Positions 23,271-31,114 of a stretch of DNA of 64,000 nt are shown in pieces; position 1 is the first letter of the stretch; each line of letters opens with the position of its first letter. Below the pieces are notes generated by a model. The model saw nothing but the letters and a program-made list of their open reading frames with translations, searched no databases and had not been told where the DNA came from. The translations under genes were made by a program, and so were the position numbers. The stretch comes from Rhynchopus euleeides (taxonomy: Eukaryota; Euglenozoa; Diplonemea; Diplonemida; Diplonemidae): assembly GCA_963210315.1 (NCBI GenBank), contig OY723296.1, positions 186,001 through 250,000 on the forward strand, written 5' to 3'.

Positions 23271-24216
23271 TGTTGCAACTGTGTGCCGATTGATACCTGA
23301 TCAGGGGCAGTGTCTCGGGTGTGGTGATCGTGGTTTTAAGTGCGTAACCCTGCGCGTATCTGAAAGTGTAAGCACAGTGAGCATCACCACATCCACATCA
23401 AGAGAGGCGTCACAAAGGCGGGTCACACAAGGCAGAGAGAAGAGAGATGAAGACAGACGAGTCGACCTGCAGTGCCGGCATCAGGTCTTGTCGGCGTGTT
23501 GTGTTCGGCCCGATCAACTTTTTGTTTGAACAAACGGTGTCTCCCATGACAGTCTTTTGAGAACGAGTGCGTGCTGGAGGCTTGGTCCGAAGGGGGTGGG
23601 GTGGGGGGGGGGATGGATACACCGCTCGACCCGCCTCTTTGCATGTGACCTTACCTCTCTCCCTAAACTCGGGTAGGGCGAGGCTATGATGATTGTACAG
23701 GCGTATGTGATTGTAGCCTCCGTTGTGGAACCCCACCCCCCACCCACCCCCACCCCCACACTGCGACCCAACAAGCAGGCGGCCAGCCCCCTCCCCTCCC
23801 CCCAGGCAACCCCCCCTCCCACCTCGTCACGCGGGCCAACTATACGGGCATGATGGAGGAGCACGTGAGATCGATGCGCACATTTGGAAAGGGCGTGCCC
23901 GTCACCCCACCCCACCCCCACCATCCCCGACAGCTCACGTCTCTGCCCCAGCCAACGCCATCACAGGGCTTTATGTGCCGCTGAGGCACAGCCTCCGTTC
24001 CCCCAAAGTGTGCCCGCTCATGCCGACGGCTTCTTCCTCGATTTCTTCGATGCCTTCGGCTTGTCGTCGCCTGCCGACTTCTCCCCCTTGCCGGAGGAGG
24101 GGTCGCGTTTTCTCTTCCCGCCCCTGCAAGAGTTGTGGGTGTGTCGGTGTGTGGGTGTGTGGGTGGGTGGGGTGGTAAATCGTCTCTCCTTTCATACACA
24201 CCTACCCCCCCCCCTA
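23271..24216. other. Intergenic
   Basis: No gene supported. C-rich stretches at 23723-23830 and a GTGTGGGTGTGTGGGTGGG stretch near 24150. The far end is a poly-C run followed by the TA at the edge of the next element. Confidence 0.45.
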
Positions 24217-25363
24217 GGGGGGGTCAAATGGGGGTGACAAACACGATTTTTCAAAAAACCGGCGCAGAGGCCCCAAAGCCCCCGTAAACCCTCCAAACCC
24301 CCCCAGATCGGTCCGGAAACCCATCGAACCCCACTTTTCCACCATTCCGGGCACCTCAGGTGCCCGAATTGGGGTACCTAAATTTTGTGCCACCGTTTGG
24401 TACCGTACAGTGCCACTGTGTGGGAGGTTGGAAAAGAAAATGCCCCAACACACCACATCTGAGGGTTGCAATGCATGTTGCTTGCCAACCACGTCATCCG
24501 GTGGGTGTCAGGCGCTATGTAGGTGGCATTAGCCAGGTCTTCGATGTGTTCTGGCTTGTATATATACCTCCCTGCCTGCGGCACAGGCACTGCCTTTGTC
24601 CCCCACACCAGCCACAGAGAGCGTATTGTACTCGGTCCACGGTTGCTGATTCATTGTGATGCGTTGTATCCTCGAGTGAACGTCACACACTAGTGGCACC
24701 ACCACCCGCCATCCGAGAGCTGTATTGACTTTGCGCGCTTCCGTTGTATTCACCTCGCCACGCATATTGCACCGTTCAGTACCAGTGCTCTTGGGCCAGG
24801 CAAAGTAGACCGCAGCAACTACCAATTCTGGCACAATGGGTACCACGACAGCGCACTTCATGTGTTCCCGGAATGTACAGCTCGTGTTGCAACAGTCGTT
24901 GTCAACACATCCCGGTTGTGGAGCACTGCTGCACAGGAATCACACGACCATCTGGACTGTTCCGTACCTACAGGCAGCCTCCCGGTGCATGGTGGCAGGG
25001 AGGTATATATACAAGCCAGAACACATCGAAGACCTGGCTAATGCCACCTACATAGCGCCTGACACCCACCGGATGACGTGGTTGGCAAGCAACATGCATT
25101 GCAACCCTCAGATGTGGTGTGTTGGGGCATTTTCTTTTCCAACCTCCCACACAGTGGCACTGTACGGTACCAAACGGTGGCACAAAATTTAGGTACCCCA
25201 ATTCGGGCACCTGAGGTGCCCGGAATGGTGGAAAAGTGGGGTTCGATGGGTTTCCGGACCGATCTGGGGGGGTTTGGAGGGTTTACGGGGGCTTTGGGGC
25301 CTCTGCGCCGGTTTTTTGAAAAATCGTGTTTGTCCACGTAAAAGGGTGGCATTTGACCCCCCC
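24217..25363. mobile_element. Long-TIR foldback element, seven-G termini (copy 1)
   Basis: A 1,147-bp element with inverted arms of about 360 bp (24217-24576 and 24995-25363) around a 418-bp spacer. Tips are GGGGGGGTCAAATGGGGGTG on the left and an inverse ending in TTTGACCCCCCC on the right. TA lies on both sides (24215-24216, 25364-25365), each inside a poly-C tract. Nearly identical to 59677-60824, so transposition was recent. No transposase. A minus frame (24529-24861) and a plus frame (24836-25192) are open in several copies, but no known domain is visible. Confidence 0.9.
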
Positions 25364-26805
25364 TACCCCCCCCCCCCCCGAGAGGTACCCCGAGAGAATG
25401 TCACCCCCCGGGTGACCTTCTCACTGGGATGCCCTCGGGGTACCCTCGGTCATAAGAGGAAACAACCTGCCCAGCAACTGCAAAATACAGCAGCAGTCTC
25501 TCGAGTCTTCCTTTCAGATGATTTTTGCATTGATCGCTTCCACCCGTGATGTCGGCTGGCAGAAAAAACACACACAAAAAAACCCCCCCCCGCGTGTCGA
25601 GTGACCTTACCTGTCTGAAGTACAGAAAATGTGTCGGGTTGGGTGGAGCATACACACACACATACACATATGTTCACACAACACAGGGCAAACCGCACAA
25701 ACGTGTTCACACATCCGGCATCCTATGCGAAATACCCGCCGCTCCCCGGGAGCTGTTGCGGGAACCATCTGCTCTTCCGACCCACCGAGACTCTTGCCGT
25801 ATTTTCTCTACCACACGGGGTGTGTTTTACCAAAAACAAGGCAGATCCGGGCGAATTTGCCGTTGGAGCGCACGTAAAATATAATTAGGGGATCTTAGGG
25901 GATATACGACACACGCTTCGTGAGCATGCTAGACTGCGCGGAGCACTTTGAAGAGCGTGTCAGCATGCTGTACTCCTACATGGCTACCGGGATTGGGAAT
26001 ACATACACACCTCCCACGTTCAGAGAGGCTTGCTGTGCTGCTGGAGGACGTCGGTGCTGAGGCGTTTCAGGACATGCTGACGCAGTTCGTCCGTGCCGCG
26101 GTGCCGGTAAGAGCCTTGTTGCGGTACAGCAACGCGCAGGCACCCGGGACGGTTGGATCGGCGACGATCTACGCGGAGATGGAGGAGCTGATCGACACCC
26201 TCGACAGAGAAACTTCTACCGGGGTCTGCAGAGCCGGTGGCCAGGAGTTCTACCTCTCTGTGCCACAGATGACGCCGGAGGGGTACGAGACGCTGGAGCT
26301 GCTGGAGGACCTGCTGGCACGCGAAGACCTCAGCCAGCACCTCGGCTTCGACGTCACCGCGCCCATGTACGAGGCGTACATATCCGCAGTGTGAGGGCAG
26401 CTCGGAGAGGGTATTCTGGAAACGCCAGCTTACCGACGAGACGCCCAAGCCTCTTGCGGAGCGTATGTTGCTTCTCCTCACCTTGCCCCCTTCCTGCAGC
26501 ACCTGACAGCGCTCTCTGTCATGATGCAAGCTATCCCCCTGTGCCGGAGTGCCATGTCACGGGACTCCCACGCAAAGCTCTCGCTCTTGGCCATCAACCA
26601 AGATGTGCGCGGTGCATACGGCAAGGAGTGTGGCTTCTGTCAGACATTTCCGTCACTCCGCGTGAATGACGGGGTTGTGGGGGTCCAAGTCACAGGCGGG
26701 ATATGCGAGGAAAATGGTCAGGTCCAGCAAAAACTAATGCAATCGGGTGGATCAAAGGGGAAGGGGGCAACGGCAGCATGCAATGTGCAAAACTCTCAAG
26801 TCATC
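25364..26805. other. Intergenic, includes dispersed 63-bp repeat
   Basis: Starts with a poly-C tract. Bases 25482-25544 match 46184-46246 (AAAATACAGCAGCAGTCTCT through TTGATCGCTTCCACC). The rest, apart from the weak frame at 25926-26397, shows nothing recognisable. Confidence 0.5.
25926..26397 (+). pseudogene. Plus-strand protein-like remnant
   Basis: Two overlapping plus-strand frames look as if once joined. The first starts at an ATG near 25927 (MLDCAEHFEERVSMLYSYM). The second, frame-shifted near 26020, reads ERLAVLLEDVGAEAFQDML and continues with a helix-rich 120 residues to a stop at 26397. No family is recognised. Orientation is opposite to host genes, so it may be a transposon remnant or a gene broken by a frameshift. 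Confidence 0.25.
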
Positions 26806-28797
26806 TTACCACCCACTTACACCTGACCCCGGGGGGTCCCGGGATGACCCCGGCCGGATCCCGGGATTTCCCGGGACCCGGCCGGGCCCGCCCGGGGGCA
26901 AACCGTATATAAAGCTTCCTGCCGGAAGACGCACGCTGTGTTGAAAGAGATATGCAAACCCGCTGTCGAATTCCCCACCTCCAAGCTTATACGCGAGTGA
27001 TGTGGGTGTGTGTGCCCCCCTCAAACCCTCTACTCCCCCTCCCCCCACCCCACCCCACCACCCACACATCATCGGGCCGCCATACTTCTTCGCGTTCTGC
27101 CGCCCCTCGGCATCCCTGGCACGGCGCAGGGCAGAGATTGCCTCCCGACGCACAGGCATAATCTTCGCCTGCTCCGCACGCTTCAGCTTGAGTGCTGCGT
27201 CCTCCTCATCCACAGCCTCCGCCTCGCCACCCTCGCCGTCGGCACCCTCACCCCCTTCGCCCTCCTCGCCGTCGCCGTCCCTGCGGCGGTGCCTGCGCTT
27301 CTTGCCGAACTTCTTGGAGATGGACAGCATCCAGTCAGCAACCTCGCCCCCAGAGGATTTGATGATGTGCGACACCGACCGCAGGAGAGGGCGGTCGTCA
27401 TCAGTCCAGAGCGTGATGGCCACACCCTGGTGGCCCGCACGCCCTGTCCGACCCACGCGGTGGACGTAGGACTGGATGGAAGTGGGGAAGTCGTAGTTCA
27501 GCACCGTGGCGACGCCTTTGAAATCCACACCACGCGCCATGAGCTCTGTGCAGATCAGGACGTTAATCTTGCCGAGGCGGAAATCCCTCACGCATTTGTC
27601 ACGCTGCTCCGCGGTGCGGTCGGAGTGGATAGCCGCAACCCTGACATCCATCACCAACAGCTCCGAGTAGAGGTCCTTCGCCCTGTCGATGCTCTGCACG
27701 AACACCAGCACAGGCGGGGTGATGCCCCTCTGCAACAGCTGCTTCAGGGCCTCCTTCTTCCCCGACTCCTTCCCGCAGTACTCAAGCCGCTGCTCGACGT
27801 TCTTCGAAGCGGAGGCGCGCGTGCCGATCATAACACGCAGGGGGTCGCGGAGGAAGGAGCGGATGATGCCTTCGCACTTCTCCGGGAGGGTGGCGCACAG
27901 CACTGCGACCTGCCGTGACTCCAGGGTGCACTTATCGAGGGTGGACTTCATCACCTCGTAGAAGGTGTCGTGCGATGTGTCGAAGAGCTGGTCCGCCTCG
28001 TCGAAAACAATGTACTCCACCTTGTCGAGCGTCAGCCCCTGCTCCTCGATGAAGCTGTTGAGACGCCCCGGGGTGGTGCACAGCACGTCACGCTTCCCAA
28101 CACCCGCCTTGCTGGATGCCATGGTCTGGATGCCCCACGACTTCCCACGGCAGAGGTAACGCAGCTCGCGCTCGCTCTGCGCCGCCAGCTCCTTGGAGTG
28201 GGAAAGGATAAGCCCGCGCAACCCGGTTGACTTAGGCCGCTTCAGCCGCGCAAGCATCGGGAGGAGGAATGTGAGGGTCTTGCCGGACCCCGTGGGTGCC
28301 ACGCCGATGAAGTCGCGCCCCTCGAGCAGGCACGGCAGGCCCTGCATCTGGATGGGTGTGGGCGTCACGAAGCCCCTCTCCAGAAGGTTCTTCGAGATGT
28401 GGTCCGGAATGCCGTACCACGCAAGGATCTGCTTGAAGTCGGTGGCAGGGGGGGGCAGCTTGTTGCCCGACGCCTTAATGTGGTTCTCCTTCCGGAGGTC
28501 CAGCGAGCGCTGCTTGCCGGGTTTTGGGGGCGCCTTCACAGGCTGTGGGGTCTGCGATGGCGCCGCGTCGTCGATCTCGCTGTCCATATCTGTCGATGCG
28601 GCGCTGCCCGCAGTCTTGTCATCCGCCCCATCGAGAAAATCCAGCGCCTTCATCTTCCCCGCCAGCGGCGGGGCCTTGGGGTGCAGCGTCGGGCTTTTTG
28701 CCTGCGGTGTGAACTTCTCGATGTCGCTCTGGAAGCGCTTCCGCTGGAACTTCGCGCCCACCATCAGCTGTGCGAAGGCATCTCCTCGTGAAGTCAT
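26806..28797 (-). CDS. DDX52: DEAD-box RNA helicase, Rok1/DDX52 type
   Basis: ATP-dependent RNA helicase of the Rok1/DDX52 group, which in yeast and animals acts in 40S ribosome biogenesis in the nucleolus. From the Met at 28797: a disordered basic/acidic N-terminus, Q-motif PTPIQMQ (near 146), motif I APTGSGKT (167-174), LRGLILSHSKELA, TTPGRL, motif II FDEAD (265-269), motif III as CATLP instead of SAT, VLVFVQSIDRAKDLY, LICTELMARGVDFKG and motif VI HRVGRTGRAG. The combination FVQS...RAKDLY plus RGVDFKG is typical of Rok1. After a Lys/Arg and Glu-rich tail the frame degenerates into Gly/Trp-rich sequence beyond about 27086, where a GTATG donor candidate lies. The true C-terminus is therefore probably shorter or spliced, and the stop at 26806 is only the end of the open frame. 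Confidence 0.9.
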   Translation of the reverse strand: MTSRGDAFAQLMVGAKFQRKRFQSDIEKFTPQAKSPTLHPKAPPLAGKMKALDFLDGADDKTAGSAASTDMDSEIDDAAPSQTPQPVKAPPKPGKQRSLDLRKENHIKASGNKLPPPATDFKQILAWYGIPDHISKNLLERGFVTPTPIQMQGLPCLLEGRDFIGVAPTGSGKTLTFLLPMLARLKRPKSTGLRGLILSHSKELAAQSERELRYLCRGKSWGIQTMASSKAGVGKRDVLCTTPGRLNSFIEEQGLTLDKVEYIVFDEADQLFDTSHDTFYEVMKSTLDKCTLESRQVAVLCATLPEKCEGIIRSFLRDPLRVMIGTRASASKNVEQRLEYCGKESGKKEALKQLLQRGITPPVLVFVQSIDRAKDLYSELLVMDVRVAAIHSDRTAEQRDKCVRDFRLGKINVLICTELMARGVDFKGVATVLNYDFPTSIQSYVHRVGRTGRAGHQGVAITLWTDDDRPLLRSVSHIIKSSGGEVADWMLSISKKFGKKRRHRRRDGDGEEGEGGEGADGEGGEAEAVDEEDAALKLKRAEQAKIMPVRREAISALRRARDAEGRQNAKKYGGPMMCGWWGGVGGGGVEGLRGAHTPTSLAYKLGGGEFDSGFAYLFQHSVRLPAGSFIYGLPPGGPGRVPGNPGIRPGSSRDPPGSGVSGW

Positions 28798-29601
28798 TGT
28801 GCCCGCCTGACTGGGCACCTGCCGCGCTGAATCCGAGCAACGGTTGCCAAGGCTGGAGCAGAAGGTGGGAGAGGGGCGGCGGGCTGCTGTGTGTGTTGTG
28901 TATCGCCCTGGATTTTGCGGGTGTGAGGGTGAGGGTGAGGGTGAGGGGCGTGGGTGTGTTGCGCAAGAAACCCCCGTGGGTGACTTTGCTCTCTGCCAAA
29001 CTGTGCCAGCTTCGTCACCCCTTTTGTGAGGCGACTCGCGTTTCTGCACCTCTGAGCGAAGGCCCACCCCTCTGTGTGCTGTAGTGTGAATATGGATCAA
29101 GACAGGGCGAAAATACGTTGCGTTGAAGCTTCCACCACCCAGAGCCTGATGATTTGATGTGGGTGTGGAGCACATGTGAACACGAGATAGCTAGACACAC
29201 AGAAAAGGAACAGGGTAGTCGGAAGCACTCCTACACTTTTACACATCATAAATGTGCTCAAAAAAAAAAGGAACCCGACACACGACATGTATCTGCCTCT
29301 GCAACGGAGGTGATGGCAGTGGCATGCCACACTTTGCACTATCTGCCGTCGTCTCCGATCTCCCAGTGTCAAGCAGCCGTACTTTTTCCACCGCATCCCC
29401 CCGGGATTTGCAGGCAACCTCCCTCAGGAGGCACACGCTCAGCCAGCGAAGTGAGCGGGGCCAGCACAACAAAAAAGGAGGTTGACACGGCTCCACTCCC
29501 GACCTGCAGCGGGACCACCAACCTCCCCACCCCCACCCCACACTGCTTGAGAACTGATTGGCAATGCGGTTTTGGTTTGGCAGCAAGCCCCCCCCCCCCA
29601 C
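28798..29601. other. Intergenic; DDX52 5' flank
   Basis: Contains GGGTGA repeated about four times (28923-28950), read as a CCCTCA pyrimidine tract on the gene strand ahead of AG dinucleotides, a plausible splice-acceptor region for DDX52. An inverted copy of the short MITE-like repeat lies at 28984-29064. Confidence 0.5.
28984..29064. repeat. ~100-bp MITE-like repeat, copy 3 (inverted)
   Basis: Reverse-complement relative of 15730-15832 and 52960-53044, sharing the CGCCTCACAAAAGGGGTGAC core and GAGCGAAGG tip. Confidence 0.55.
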
Positions 29602-30715
29602 CAGGGGTGTAAATAAGGCCGACTCCCGACTCCCGACTCGCGCCGGATTTTTTGGGATTGGGAGGGTTGCCTTGCTTCCCTTAGGGAATGTGCGGTATTA
29701 GGCACCCCATGGCCAAAATGACCCCACTGCGATCCGCACAGACTCCAAATATTCAAAAGAAAGGGTTTTTGGAACACCCGAGGAGGGGGGGTCCCGATGG
29801 GTGGGTGGGGGTGTGGGGGTCCCGCTGGGTGGGACATGGTGTGTGCCTCCCAGTCATCTTCTTCATTACCGGTCTCTGAACTGGGGTGAGTTCATTGCCA
29901 AACCACTGCTGTGAATACGGCGCCCCTTTCCCGCCCCTTTTGCCAGATCCTGGCAGCTCCCAAGAAGAGTTGTGTTCCGCCCCCATCAGGTGGTTGAGCA
30001 TACCGCAGCGCACACGTGCACAACCACACACACTCCACACAGATGCGTCACACATGTGACGCAACTGTTGCGACACACAACATGCCTCAGGTAGAGGCAG
30101 TAGTGTTTGACTCACAGCCAACATAGCTCTCAGTGGGGCCGTGGATGGTGTGGATGCATCCATGCATGCATCCACGGCATCCAGGGATGCCCGAAAATGT
30201 CAAAAAATGGATTTTTGATTTGGCATACAGGCATTCATCCACTGCAGGCAGGCCTGCATGCAGGGCTTCGGAGCTCCAGGCTGTGTGTGGATGCATCCAC
30301 AAAATTTGTGGATGCATGCGCTGCATGCACGGGAAATACTGAGAGCTATGCAGCCAAATACTGCTGCCGTGAGTGAGGTGCTCGCAGCGTGTGGGGCGCT
30401 GCGGGCGAAGTGGGGGGTTGGCTGGGACAGCCAACATGGCGCTGTGCGTCGCGTGCTTCTTCGCGGACCACCTCGCACGCGGGAAGACCCCGCAAGCGCC
30501 GAGTCAGTCCGCCCTGACCGAATGGTGGGCGACTGCTGGAGGGTCCATGGGACTCTCCACGGCAGAGGTGGCCGTACTACAGGATGCGTGCAGGATTGAG
30601 TAGGGTTTGAGACCGCCCGTCCCCCCCAGCCCCCCACCCCAGGTACCTTAGGTGACTGTAAATAACCGACTCCCGACTCCCGACTCCTGACCCCCAAACC
30701 TTATTTACAGCCCTG
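29602..30715. mobile_element. Non-autonomous hAT-type element with 8-bp target duplication
   Basis: A 1,114-bp element with 17-bp inverted termini CAGGG(G/C)TGTAAATAAGG and an exact 8-bp duplication CCCCCCAC at 29594-29601 and 30716-30723. Both features are diagnostic of hAT transposons. Subterminal GACTCCCGACTCCCGACTC occurs on both arms in the same orientation. The interior carries a nested MITE (30126-30346), a weak plus frame (30436-30603), and the dispersed GCACCCCATGGCCAAAATGA motif at about 29702. No transposase domain is visible. Confidence 0.9.
30126..30346. mobile_element. 221-bp MITE nested in the hAT element
   Basis: Termini GCTCTCAGT and ACTGAGAGC, flanked by TA (30124-30125, 30347-30348). 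Internally palindromic with repeated TGGATGCATCCA words. Non-coding. Confidence 0.75.
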
Positions 30716-31114
30716 CCCCCCACCCCCCCTCCCCCCCTCGGGCTTGGGACAAGGCGGTGGGAGGGGGAGGGGGGCACGGCAGAGTTTTCATCCTGGCAAT
30801 AACTCTCAGCAGTGCCACCCGCCCCCCCCCCCTCCTCCCACTCCCCACAACCGCCCTCTTGAGACTCACTCGGGTTAACGGGAACAGCACTCTAACTAAC
30901 TGGCCTGGGGGGATGCCTAAGGGATGCCTGGGGGGATGCCTAAGGGATGCCTGGGGGGAGGGCCTCTAGAGTCGACCATCAGGCAGGGAGGGGGGGTGCC
31001 GCATGTGGAGGGCGGATGCGATGTTTCTACCACTGTGCGAAGACACACAGACATGTGAGTGTCTTCCGATGATGAGTTCCCTGCGTGCCCAGTTCATTCC
31101 CCCCCCCCCCCCTA
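30716..31114. other. Intergenic between two transposons
   Basis: Contains the hAT right duplication, a GGGATGCCTAAGGGATGCCT tandem repeat (30910-30960), and a poly-C tract ending in TA at 31113-31114 that borders the autonomous element. Confidence 0.5.

Noticed and set aside
22110..23300. 396-codon plus-strand frame antisense to the desaturase
   Set aside because: Antisense shadow; the minus strand carries the His boxes and splice sites.
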